A DNA stretch of 64,000 bases from NCBI GenBank assembly GCA_963565915.1, contig OY751485.1, positions 1,116,001 through 1,180,000 of the forward strand, given 5' to 3'. The translations under genes were made by a program, and so were the position numbers. This document shows, piece by piece, positions 52,493-62,455 of the stretch. The DNA is from Entoloma clypeatum (taxonomy: Eukaryota > Basidiomycota > Agaricomycetes > Agaricales > Entolomataceae). The stretch's first letter is position 1. Each line of letters opens with the position of its first letter. The notes beneath the pieces are model-generated. The model saw nothing but the letters and a program-made list of their open reading frames with translations. It was not told where the DNA came from and made no database searches.

Positions 52493-53895
52493 TTTCGCGT
52501 TGTATGGTGAGCGAGGAGGGATTTTTTGAATACTCCTTGAGAGAAAAGGGTAGTTGGTAGAAAGCAAGTTATGCAGCCGTCAGACCTTTCCCGAAAGATA
52601 CCCTGTTCATGAAGTATAATTTGGCTCCAAGTGACATGCTGCAGCTGCGCGGTCACTGGATGGGTGCCGCCGCACTCACGATTGGGGGCAACCAGCTACC
52701 TCTGCTTGGATACTGAGAAGCTCTGAGAAGAGTCATATCATTTGCGCAAAAACCTACAAATTGCGTCGTCGTCGTGTGCAACGTTGACGACAATGTACTG
52801 TACCATTTCGACACCTGATCTTCCCACAAACCTAGTCTTATAATACTGGTTGATCTGGTGCCTCAACCAGTTATATTAGACTTGTTTGCTCTTATCCTCG
52901 ACACCAGCGGAAACTATCGCTCCAGCTCTGGCCAACCTCACCAAGTCCCTCACATCACCCGATGTTTGTTTGGCATCAGCCTCCACTGTGAGTGACTTGT
53001 CAACACATCACCTCGGAGAAACCCCGCCCATCAATCAATCCCCATCAACGACGCCCGTCTCTCACGGCCTCCGCGACACACCGAACGATGTCTCGGCGGA
53101 CTCTCACGCCCCTCCCCGCCACCTCCCCTCATCCTCACACCTTCCCTCCACCTCCCCCTGCCCTCCTATGCCTCGGACTTCACCCCCCACCATTGTATGA
53201 GTATATACACACTAGGTAATGGCATAGGTAGTCTATAATACATCTCTACATACATGTAACATCAACACCACCCCACTCCCCTCCCTACATATTTATACTA
53301 TCATCTATATACATGTATACCTACTCTAATACATAGTATGATATACTATGACTAATTTACAACCAACCCCCTTGGGTAGAGATGAGTGAATAAGCTAAAA
53401 AAGCGGTCAGGGACTGGGGAATGAGGAGGAGCACATACCTCTTCTTGAGATACTGGCCTCCCCAGCCAATGTGTTACATGTGTGTTAGGTATAGAGTATA
53501 TAGGTGTATAGGGGAAGGTATATGGGCACCTTAGCATGGGTATAACATGGCGAAAAGAGCGAAATTGTATGTACTCACCTTGGGTACAGATCATCATCTT
53601 AAGCCCAAAAATTAGTCAGGGCAACTATGTAGGGCTATTCTATAGTGTAAATAGGTCTCCAAGCGTTGGTAGTACAAGGTGTACAATGGTTAAATCAGGT
53701 AGGAAAGTGTAGAAGATGAGATGTATATCAAAAATACATATTTCACACCTAGCATTAGTATCTCATGGTAGATAAAAATATAGAGGCCTGTAGGGGCTGT
53801 CTCAGATGTATATATACCCATAGAAAAAGACCCCAAAGAGATATGTGGAGTGTGGAAGACAGGAGATAAGATTTTGTCTGAAATGCACTTCAGTG
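52493..53895. other. Unassigned region
   Basis: No gene recognised. 52880-53200 is C/T-rich and gives Pro/Ser/Thr-rich frames that look like low complexity. 53210-53340 is rich in TACATATA words. No LTR ends could be paired. Confidence 0.5.
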
Positions 53896-54269
53896 TTATG
53901 ATCGCTCTTATCTTATCCTATTATCTAATCTCATCTTATCTCTTTATCTTATCTCATCTTATCCTATCTCTTGATCTTATCCTATCTTATCTGAAACCTT
54001 TATCTTATCCTACCTCATGTTAGACACATGTTATTCTAGAACAGTCTTATTTACTGTGCATTACTGTGCACCTCATTTATGCCTCATGGTATTTACATAT
54101 ATAAGTAGCCTACTTTCCTTTGTATTCTGTAGCTTGTTCTCTTGAGATCCCATGTGGGTCAATAGTCAGCATCGCTCCTTTGTCTTGATGGCATCGTATC
54201 ACCTCTTCTTGCGCGTTTTATGTTCGGGCCTGTGGATGTAGTCATCAGACTCACATGTCGCCTCAACAG
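53896..54269. repeat. Possible LTR remnant with CTTATC tract
   Basis: Begins TGTTATGATCGC and ends GCCTCAACA where the Copia-2 gag frame breaks off. Contains a CTTATC/TATCT-rich tract (53905-54015) and ACATATATAAGTAGCC, a TATA-like core promoter. Flanking pentamers TTCAG and GTTCG do not match, so the assignment is tentative. Confidence 0.35.
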
Positions 54270-55276
54270 TTCGCCCTGATGCATTGGATCAGGGTCTTCG
54301 CCTTTTTAGAAGGTGGGATGTAGGTCGATTCGTGGAAAATCGTTCTGCTGCTGTTTATGACCGTGACGGCTGGTGGCATGACGTGAAGGGGAGGGAATTC
54401 CTCGACCTCTTCGATGTATGCGGAGCTCGCAACGTGCATGTGATCCCTAGCCTTTCCTTTGCCCTTGCCGTGGACTCGTTCACCGCGTTTCTTCTTGGGG
54501 TTCTCCTCCGACTGTCTCGACACTGGTTGTTGGGACTGCTGCAGCTGCTGCCCCGGCCTTTGCCACTTCGGGTTTTGGCCGGGTGTCCGTTCAACAGCGG
54601 AGATCTTCTGTGCGGAGGGTGGAACGTTTTTGCCGGATAGGTTACGTCCCTTCCGGTGCTTGTTAATTATCAAGTTCGTTATGTTTTCCCAAGTAAGACT
54701 CACTCCATCGTAGACGATGAGGATCGTGGTGACGAGGTGGTCCCATTTAGATGGGGCGGCATTGAGGAGTATCATAGCCCGAAGGCTTTCTGGTATGTCG
54801 ACGGAGTATGATGTGAGAAGGGAAAAGATTGATGCAAGACGCTCAATCTCGACGGTGGGATCACCGCTGGAGAGCTTGAAAGACATTGCCTGCCTAAAGA
54901 TGCCGAAAGTATTAGTGGGCAAAGTGCCGCCATACTTGGTCGCTAAAGCGTCCCAGGCCTCTTTGGGTGTGTCAAATGCCTTGATGTGGTCCTTGATGGA
55001 CTCATCGCATTGTGTCTTTATGATCCCTAAAGCAGCAAGCTGCTTCTCGTGCCATTCCTCGATCTGGCGAGTGTTGGTCTGGACATTGCTGGATTGGGTA
55101 CTGCCTTTAGCATCCAGCCAAGACTTCGATTCCCAGATTTCGGTGGGCTGTTTAGACTCGCCGGTGACGTGACGCCAGAGGAAGGTTGACTGAAGGTAAT
55201 CCTTCATTTGTTGCAACCAAAGGAGGTAGTTGGTGCCGGTGAATTTCTGAACAAAAGTGGAGACAGAGTTCGACAT
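54263..55276 (-). pseudogene. Copia-2 gag, truncated
   Basis: 337 codons from ATG 55276: a UBN2-type Copia gag (FTGTNYLLWLQQMKDYLQS, IKAFDTPKEAWDALATKYGG, VEIERLASIF). It is then basic and Gln-rich (KWQRPGQQLQQSQQ, KKKRGERVHGKGKGK). The frame ends a few codons after EEFPPLHVMPP, where other sequence begins near 54270, so protease and pol are missing. Related to but distinct from the Copia-1 gag. Confidence 0.85.
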
Positions 55277-55381
55277 GTTTGAAGAGAACTGAAAAAGGAA
55301 ATATGGTCAGCATATAGTTTAATGAAAAACTGAGACACAGAGAAATAAATATTCGATCATGTGTGCTGCATGCTGCCGTGA

Positions 55382-56122
55382 TTATCGCTGGCGTGGGCTT
55401 TCAGAACGCCTATAAGGCGGAGGAGGATCCTCGTGCTCAGGGCACCTGAATCCCGGTGCTGACAGATGACAGCACCGCCGATATTCAAGCGGATTTCCAG
55501 GAAGAGTCTCTCTCCATGCTGAACGTCTGTAAGGCAGAGCAGGACTAGGGTCTAGTTCAGAGCGAGCAGCGCGTACGCTTTCCAATACTGCCAGACATTG
55601 ATGTCCATCCCTATCCACGAAGAAACATCGACAGCGCTGACAATGCGCTACGATTAACCCTTCAGGATGTGTTGCCCATCTTTCAAGACGGGTCGGCGGA
55701 TGGTGGTGACGATGGTCACCACTCATGTATCCAAAACAAGCATCACACACTCTGGAATAAATCCCCTGAGTGGTAGACGAACCATGGAGTACAAATTCTG
55801 GTATAGGAGCATTCCTGCGTCCTTGTCCCAGAGGCTCAGCTCCATGTCTGCGCAATGGCTGACATTGCCTGGAAGGCAGAGGTACAGGTACCGGTGATGG
55901 TGACCTAGCGCGCTGGTTTGAAACCGAGCGGCTGCGACGGCCGCGAGCAGGCTCAGCGGTATCGTCATCCTCAGGAGCGGCAATGCCAGCAGCCCTGGGA
56001 GTCCTTCTGTTCACTATGCAACAGCATATAACTACAGTGTATACGACAACAAAGGCGGTGTATCCGCCAGCCATAAGGGCCAGCGGGGCCCATAACCTAT
56101 TGAGTATACCGGGGTGCGACAT
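55382..56122 (-). CDS. Uncharacterised ORF in Copia-2 leader
   Basis: 246 open codons from ATG 56122, which lies in the LTR end; the primer site is read as NRLWAP. A hydrophobic stretch (LALMAGGYTAFVVVYTVVIC, about residues 13-35) could span a membrane. Next come an Arg/Ser/Pro-rich region and a Cys/His-rich segment (CDACFGYMSGDHRHHH, then HCQRCRCFF and GHQC). The gag ATG lies 105 bp downstream. No known family recognised. It may be an accessory gene or a chance open frame in a GC-rich leader. Confidence 0.4.
   Translation of the reverse strand: MSHPGILNRLWAPLALMAGGYTAFVVVYTVVICCCIVNRRTPRAAGIAAPEDDDTAEPARGRRSRSVSNQRARSPSPVPVPLPSRQCQPLRRHGAEPLGQGRRNAPIPEFVLHGSSTTQGIYSRVCDACFGYMSGDHRHHHPPTRLERWATHPEGLIVAHCQRCRCFFVDRDGHQCLAVLESVRAARSELDPSPALPYRRSAWRETLPGNPLEYRRCCHLSAPGFRCPEHEDPPPPYRRSESPRQR
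56086..56097 (-). other. Copia-2 primer binding site
   Basis: GGTTATGGGCCC on the minus strand, next to the LTR end, identical to that of Copia-1. Confidence 0.75.
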
Positions 56123-56236
56123 GTGGGACGACGTACAAGGTAGTTAGCAAGAGTGGATAGAGAATCAGGTGAATAGCTTGTTAGGCTAGAGAAGAGTTAT
56201 AGAGGCAACTGACGTGGGGGTAACTGGTTAAGTTCC
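56098..56236 (-). repeat. Copia-2 LTR, 3' piece
   Basis: Continues at 62832-63055 across Gypsy-2A. The duplicated GTTCC (56232-56236 and 62827-62831) marks the insertion. Confidence 0.75.
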
Positions 56237-56607
56237 TGTTATGCTTAACAAACCGTTCCAAGGTTCGGGCAGAGTATGCAGGAAAGTGGAAAGGTGAAGA
56301 GCAATGTGATTGCTAAATCTAAGGAATCTACTACAGTACAAGAGGTTTATATAGGTACTGACTATAGGTGGTAGCGGATGAGTCAGTACTGCGGAAGGCA
56401 GTGTGCCTGAGTAAGGCAACTGCGGAAGGCTATGTACAATGAGTCATACATACTGCGGAGCTGAGTAAAGCTACTGTGGAATGAGTCAGAGCGGTAGCGA
56501 AGGGAATGGAAATAGATGTTGCGACATAATGTATTCGTAAGAGGGCACCGAGCCGGGCTGATAAGTAAAAGTGATGACGTCGTCCGCATACCGTAGAGTC
56601 CGTAACA
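56237..56607 (-). repeat. Gypsy-2A 3' LTR
   Basis: 371 bp, TGTTATGCTTAACA...GTCCGTAACA. Followed by the polypurine tract GAAGAGGGGAACA (minus, 56608-56620). Confidence 0.95.
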
Positions 56608-56641
56608 TGTTCCCCTCTTCAAGCTCTGTGTCCTCACAGAG

Positions 56642-57013
56642 TCATTGTCCCCATCCCTCGTTGTTGCCGGGATCGGACCAATTCGGACTCTCCTTGAGGC
56701 TCCAATCATATATCAACTCCTCGTTGATGGCAACAGCGAGTTCGAGGCCTTTGATAGCCAGCCAAATGCGTCGATTTTCGATCACGAGGGTGCTGGTGTA
56801 ATTTCCGAGAATTTGTTTTTCCTCGGGACTCGGGGTGACGGGGAGGTTGGACAGCGAGTGAAGCCAGATATGCATCTGGCAATGAAGGAGGTCGGCAAGG
56901 GAAGTTTCGAGGGCATGGATTTGGTCTCTCATGGAGAGTGCTTTGTTCATGAGGGCGGCGATGGCGGGGTTGATGTCGGTGGTGGAGGTGGAGGTAACGG
57001 TGGTGTTGGACAT
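56642..57013 (-). CDS. ORFx of Gypsy-2A, 123 aa
   Basis: Complete frame at the same place as in copies B and D. Thr-rich start, DINPAIAALMNKALSMRDQI, two amphipathic helices and a Trp-rich tail (SPNWSDPGNNEGWGQ). Ends 34 bp from the LTR. Function unknown. Confidence 0.65.
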   Translation of the reverse strand: MSNTTVTSTSTTDINPAIAALMNKALSMRDQIHALETSLADLLHCQMHIWLHSLSNLPVTPSPEEKQILGNYTSTLVIENRRIWLAIKGLELAVAINEELIYDWSLKESPNWSDPGNNEGWGQ

Positions 57014-57147
57014 GGCAGTGAGGATGGTTGAGAGATAGAAGAAGAAGGGGGAGGCTATATTGGGCAGGGAAAAAGACTAGAGCGGGAAACTCGGTGTATG
57101 GTTGACTGATGAGGTTGGTACTTGTCATGGATTTCGAGAGCTGTCTT

Positions 57148-59661
57148 TTATCGTGGGCGAGACAGGTTCTGCTGATGGAAATCACGGATCAAATCTTGAG
57201 CATTCTGAACATTAGCTCGAGGTTCCCATGTGTTCTCTTCTGGGCCATATCCTTCCCACTGGACGAGGTACTGGATCTTTCCACGGAACTTTCGAGAGTC
57301 TAGAATTGTGGACACATGGTACTCTTCTCGTCCTTCGATGATGATCGGATCAGGGGCTGGTTTCTTCTTCTGGATGGCGTACTTTGGGGTTTCGTAAGGT
57401 GACAACAGGGTCTCGTTAAACACAGGGTGAATCATTTTCCAAGTCTTCAGAAGATCAAGAAGGTATGCGCTAGCCCCTTTCTTCTCTAGGACCTTGAATG
57501 GTCCGTGTCGGAGTGCGTCAAGTTTCTTCGAGGGATGGTTAGTTCTGATGTTAGTCCCTTCCAGCCACATCTTGTCTCCGATGCGGTAGTTCCGAGATGG
57601 ACTCCGTTGTGTATCAACTGTCTTCTTTATCTGATCCTGTGCCTGTTTCAGCGCTGCATTGGCTTCTTCTTGTGCTTGTTTGAGTTTTTCCAAGAAGCTG
57701 TTGGCAGCTGGGTTGGTGTCTTCCAACACAAGTTCTCCCTTCCAAGGATGTAAGCCATAGTTGAGGTAGAATGGTGTGTGCTTCGTCGCCTGATGTTCTT
57801 TGTCATTGTACTGGAATTTGGCGATTGCGATCCATTCAGCCCAATCATCTTGCAGATGGTTGACGAAGTTTCGTAAGAACGCTTCTGTCTCCTGATGCGA
57901 TTGTTCAGCCTGTCCATCAGTCTGAGGATGGTATGCGGTGGACAGGTTCCTTTCGATCCCCAATATGCGGCAAAGTATCTCCATGAACTTAGCAGCGAAC
58001 TGTGGTCCCCTGTCACTGATGATTTTCTTGGGGATTCCGTGAAGCTTCCATATCTGATCCTGATAGATCTTGGCTAATCCTTCAGCCAATAATTCCACGG
58101 TTGTCGGAATGAGATGAAGCATCTTTGAATGTCTATCCATGATGACCAAAATCGCATTCTTTCCATCAGATTCTGGTATCGGTCCCACAACATCAATTCC
58201 TATGTCTTCCCATGGATGACTTGGTGTTGCATGGGGGTGTAGCAGAGCATGTTGTTTCTGTCTGTTGATCTTGTTGCGCTGACAGGTGTCGCAACCCTTT
58301 ACGTACTTCTTCACATCATGCAGGATAGTAGGCCACCAGTAGGTACGAGTGAGGAGTTCGTGTGTTCGATACTGTCCTGGATGTCCAGCCACTGGTGCAT
58401 CGTGTGACTCAAACATTAGTTCTTGACGCAGTTGTGGGTCCGGTGGAACATAGACTCGTTCGCCTGCATATGTGATGCCATTTTCCTGTTGATACCAATG
58501 AGGATTCTTCTTTAGACCCTGGGCTACTTCTGTCTCCATGCGGTTTGAACCCTTGATGCGTGCGATCCATGGATTTTCGATGGTTGTGACGTTTCCAATC
58601 TTAATGGAATCAGATGTTTCACCTCCTTCAAAGAATTGTTCCTCCATGAACATCTCCATTTGTACCACATCTTCTGATTCCAATCGTTTCAAGAATAGTC
58701 CCTCCTTGAGCATTTGGTCACTGTCTTGTGGTTCGAGTTCCGTTTCATACCAGGGTAAGCGCGACAGGATGTCCACTTTTGCATTTGTCTTGCCAGGCAC
58801 ATGCCGTAGTTCGAAGTCATAGTCTTGTAACTTCATCTTCCAGCGCCTTTGTTGTTGATTTAGGTCCTGAGGACGGCGGAAATACTCCAGGTTCTTGTGA
58901 TCAGTTAAGATCTCAAAGCGTTCCCTGGCTTCGAGCAGATAGTGTCTCCAATCTTTCAGTGCTTCCATGACTGCCAAGAGCTCTTTGTCATATATCTCGT
59001 AATTTTGTTTGGCCGCGGACATGGTCCGCAACAAGAACGCGATAGGATGCCATTTGTCATCCTGTTTTTGAGAGAGTACAGCCCCAATTGCATAGCCCGA
59101 TGCATCGGTTTCGACCCTGAATTGTCCATCTGGTTTTGGTAATGCCAAGACTGGTGCTGATGTGATCACCTGTATGAGACCTTCAAATACCTTTTGTGCC
59201 GTTGGTCCCCAAGTAAACGTGGTGCCACCTGTGAGCACGGTAAGTGGTTTTGCGATGTTTGAGTATCCTTCAATGAAGCGCCGATAGAAGTTAGCAAACC
59301 CAAGGAACTTCTGGACTTCCTTTTTTGATGTGGGTGCTTGCCAGTTTCGGATCGTGTCCACCTTCTCGGTTTCCATCTCAACACATCCTTCACCAACGAC
59401 ATATCCCAATATGGGGCATTTCGTTACTTCCCAGAAACACTTCTTCTCCTTCAGGAACAAGTCATTGTCTGATAGGATCTGTAGAATTTCTTCAGTGTTT
59501 CGCGCGAGTTCTTCCTTGGTTTTACCAATAACCACGATGTCATCCATGTAGATCACGCAGATGCGTCGGCAGATCTGGTCCTGAAATAGACTAGCCATCA
59601 TCCAAGAGAACATTCCCGGAGAATTGCAAAGGCCGAAAAACATGACCAATGGTTCGAACAA
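57148..59661 (-). pseudogene. Gypsy-2A pol: RT, RNase H, integrase, chromodomain
   Basis: 837 codons open after the second RT nonsense codon. RT palm FEPLVMFFGLCNSPGMFSWM and catalytic [12 protein letters not shown] near residue 38. RNase [17 protein letters not shown]; integrase zinc domain [18 protein letters not shown] and CDTCQRNK; integrase core [25 protein letters not shown] and QTDGQAEQSHQETE. C-terminal chromodomain [20 protein letters not shown] near 800. The domain set is complete, but it is not joined to the RT start because of the stops at 59665 and 59854. Confidence 0.9.
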
Positions 59662-59664
59662 TCC

Positions 59665-60780
59665 TCAACTGGTGAGGAAGGCAGCCTTCCATTCATTGCC
59701 TTCCTTAATCCGGACATTGTTGTAACCCCACATGATGTCCATCTTATTGAAGTAGACTGCATCTTTCAGCACATCCAAGAGATCGGAGATGCGTGGGAGT
59801 GGGAACTTGTCTTTGACCGTAAATTTGTTGACCATGCGGTAATCTTGTACCAATCATTTGGAACCATCCTTCTTGTTGATGAAGAAGCAAGGGGAGGCAT
59901 AAGGGGATTTGGACGGGCGGATCTTTCCAGTTGCTAGACCCTCGTCAATGAAAGTGTCCAATTCCTCTTGTTCCTTTTGTGTCATGGGATATGTATTTCC
60001 CCCTAGTTCCTTTGGTGCGTCCGGTGTAAGGTCAATACCATGGTCCCATTCTCTTTCCTTCAGGATCTTATCAAAGTTCTCCTTCTCAAAGAGGTGAGTA
60101 AACCGATCAACGTATGAGGGTCGTTTGGTTGTGGGAGGTGGTGTGGGAGTGACGGCTTCCAATATAGGGTCTCCTGGCTTCCATTTCTGATCTGACTTCT
60201 TGGGTGCATCCTTGTCGCGCACCTCAACCATGCGAACCCGGTGTTTGCGACCATCAAGGTTAACCCTGAATTCCGAATGTTTGGTTCGGCATGTTGTTGG
60301 GCACCGGTTGAATGTTACAGTGCCGGTTGTCCAATTGATTGTGGGGTTGTGGTGTACCAACCAGTCATGTCCCAAGAGCATGTCCATTCTCCCAATGTCC
60401 AGTACCATTGCTTCCATGGTTTCCTGATGTGTTCCCAAATCCAGCTTGACTTCGGCAAGTTGGTTCGCTTTCTGTTGTCGATTTGGTGATCCATCCGCAT
60501 TTAGAATTGCTATGGGTGGTATCCCCCGTGTGGGGAGGTTCTGTTTGCGTACTATTCTGGGATGGATGCATGTGCGTTCACATCCGCTATCAACCTCAGG
60601 TCGAATGACCTTTGGTCCTTGTCGTGTTTTGAGCTGAGCTAACAGCCTGATCTCTCGTCATCTTGGAGGTTTGTCTCCTTTCACAATCTTAGTCAACGCA
60701 GCGGCTCGCTTGGCAGGGATGACATAGGTTCTATTGTCTGCAGTCATACAAGGCAAGCAAGTCCGTTTAATAGATAAGGG
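59665..60780 (-). pseudogene. Gypsy-2A protease and RT start with two nonsense codons
   Basis: Protease motif EVDSGCERTCIHPRIV near 60590, then MLLGHDWLVHHNPTINW, and RT beginning [23 protein letters not shown] at 59854-59856 stands where copy B keeps CGA (Arg) before [13 protein letters not shown] at 59665-59667 follows AAFLTS, where Arg is expected before GLFEPL. Apart from these the RT block [18 protein letters not shown] is intact. Confidence 0.88.
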
Positions 60781-60797
60781 TCGCAACTTAGCATCGT

Positions 60798-61664
60798 TTA
60801 ATCGGACCCTTCAGGAAAATCCTTCTTGTCGGCTTCTAAGATTGTGGTTTCATCATTCTCGGCATCTTCCTCAGACACCTTCCTAACCCTTCCGGAGTTC
60901 TTCTTCGGCTTGCGGCAGTTGCGCGCAATATGGCCTTCTTGGTTGCAGTTGAAACCCTTGCGACCATCTTTCTTTTTTGGAGCGCTGCAGTCTTTAGCAA
61001 GGTGACCAAAGCGTTGACAGTTGTAGCAATGGGCCACTCCTGCTTTGTCGATCTCCATGGCCTTGCCCTGACCACCATAAGTGGTACCTGATCCGGTGCG
61101 CATGTCGCCGCCACCTCGGATGACCAGTGCATGTCCCTCCATCTGTTGTCCCTTGTTTCGGATCTCCTTTGCATACTCAGAGTACGTCTTATCCTCGCTT
61201 GCCACTTGTTCAGAGATTCTTTGGTTGACGTTCTTTTCCAGGATGTATTTCCCAGTTTCTTCGCCAAGGTTTGACAGCTTCAAGAGCTCTTCGAATTCAT
61301 TCAAGAATTTGTCAACGGTACGTTTCTCCTGCCTCAGGACTTTGAGTCTTGCTTTGGCAGCGACTGACTTGTTGGCAACAGAAAATCGTGTTGCGATATC
61401 CTCTGAGAATCCTAGCCAGGTGATGTTCTCGTTGTCGATGGCAAGAGCGTCTAACTTGTTGCTGGCCCAGTGCTTGCCGGACCCTTCCATCATGCGGGAT
61501 AGCACCGCAAGAATCTTCTGATCGTCTGTTAGGCTCTTTTGGAACCTGATGTATAGTTTGGTGGCTTTCCACCACTCGTCAAAGGTGTGTCTGTCCTTGA
61601 ACATCCCAGGATCCTTGATGATCTTGGATGTATCCATTGTTTGTACTGCCGGAGCTTCTGCCAT
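60798..61664 (-). CDS. Gypsy-2A gag
   Basis: 288 codons from ATG 61664, the first ATG after the predicted transcript start. Capsid domain (HTFDEWWKATKLYIRFQKSL, VDKFLNEFEELLKLSNLG), one complete CCHC knuckle CYNCQRFGHLAKDC, and a second that has lost its first Cys (GFNCNQEGHIARNC; copy B has CFNC). The tail is acidic (EEDAENDETT). Pol lies in another frame, so pol must be made by frameshift or by another route. Confidence 0.88.
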   Translation of the reverse strand: MAEAPAVQTMDTSKIIKDPGMFKDRHTFDEWWKATKLYIRFQKSLTDDQKILAVLSRMMEGSGKHWASNKLDALAIDNENITWLGFSEDIATRFSVANKSVAAKARLKVLRQEKRTVDKFLNEFEELLKLSNLGEETGKYILEKNVNQRISEQVASEDKTYSEYAKEIRNKGQQMEGHALVIRGGGDMRTGSGTTYGGQGKAMEIDKAGVAHCYNCQRFGHLAKDCSAPKKKDGRKGFNCNQEGHIARNCRKPKKNSGRVRKVSEEDAENDETTILEADKKDFPEGSD

Positions 61665-62442
61665 GTCTAGAGTCTGCGGAGAAGGAGAGGGGTCGGGTTG
61701 TTGGGATGAAGATGGGGTTTGGGATACAGGTAAGGGTTGAAAATAAGTCCCTGTTCTAGGTGTCTGTTCGATATCTGACTGCGCGGAGTCAAAAGTAAAT
61801 TCGTCAGGGGACTCGTCGGCAGAATCAGTGGCAAAATGTTCGGGGTATTTCCTCTGTAGATCTCTAAGGAATCTCTGTTCCTGCGCGTCTGTCGGTTGTG
61901 AGAAGGGGTCGAGTCTCTCGTTTTGTGCCCAACAACCGTATTCGGTCTGTTGTTCGGTGGTTGTGAAGTGGGCGTAGATCTGTTGCTTCGAGTACGACGT
62001 GATGATGCGGCTCTGGGACGTCTCGATGTGAGCGTCCTAATCAATCTTCTGATAACGGTTGTCTGGACACCAATAAACTCTCTGATCTCTGTGATCCGAC
62101 CTGTCTGAGGTCCTTCTTGAACGTGAAAGCTTTTGAGTTCGTTCTGTCGGGCGTTGTAACGCACGATCTGGTGTTGTCGAGCAAGATGGATGCTCTCTGC
62201 TATCTCGCCGTGGGGGCGATGCTCGTCGTTGTCTAGTTCTTTGTCAAGCACCTGCTGTAGGATGCGACAGATCTCCGATTCGATGTACTGCTGGATGAGT
62301 GTAAAATCAATACTGTCTCGAGGACTTAGCTCCTCCTGTCGGGCTTCTGGTGAGGCAAATGGGTTACTGGTGAAGTCTTCAAAGAAGCGCGACGTCTTGA
62401 CTCGTCTGGTAGTTGCTCTCTTCGCTCTGGGCGAACCTAACG
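61665..62442 (-). other. Gypsy-2A leader, ATG-free and largely open
   Basis: Nearly 780 nt with no ATG on the sense strand in any frame. One frame is open from the primer site (encoding LGSPRAKRATTRRVKTSRFF, then RDSIDFTLIQQYIESEI) to beyond 62040. The frame that enters gag opens directly after a TAG there (GATTAG|GACGCTCAC). Confidence 0.65.
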
Positions 62443-62453
62443 AGATTTAGCAA
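62443..62453 (-). other. Self-complementary primer site of Gypsy-2A
   Basis: Plus strand AGATTTAGCAA is the exact inverse of TTGCTAAATCT (62529-62539) in the LTR, 11 nt, 2 nt from the LTR edge. Confidence 0.78.
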
Positions 62454-62455
62454 CT

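Noticed and set aside
52886..53219. Pro/Ser/Thr-rich frame as a secreted protein
   Set aside because: Composition follows from a C/T-rich tract; no signal peptide.
53896..54269. A confident solo LTR
   Set aside because: Ends are only TGTT/AACA and the flanking pentamers differ, so kept as a low-confidence repeat.
60780..60800. Programmed -1 slippery site at the Gypsy-2 gag-pol overlap
   Set aside because: GATTAAAC occurs in copies A and B, but in the gag frame the stop TAA comes before a usable slippery heptamer.
61081..61521. Long plus-strand frames such as 61081-61521 and 18381-18722
   Set aside because: They are antisense shadows of Gypsy-2 gag and recur only because the sense strand is conserved.
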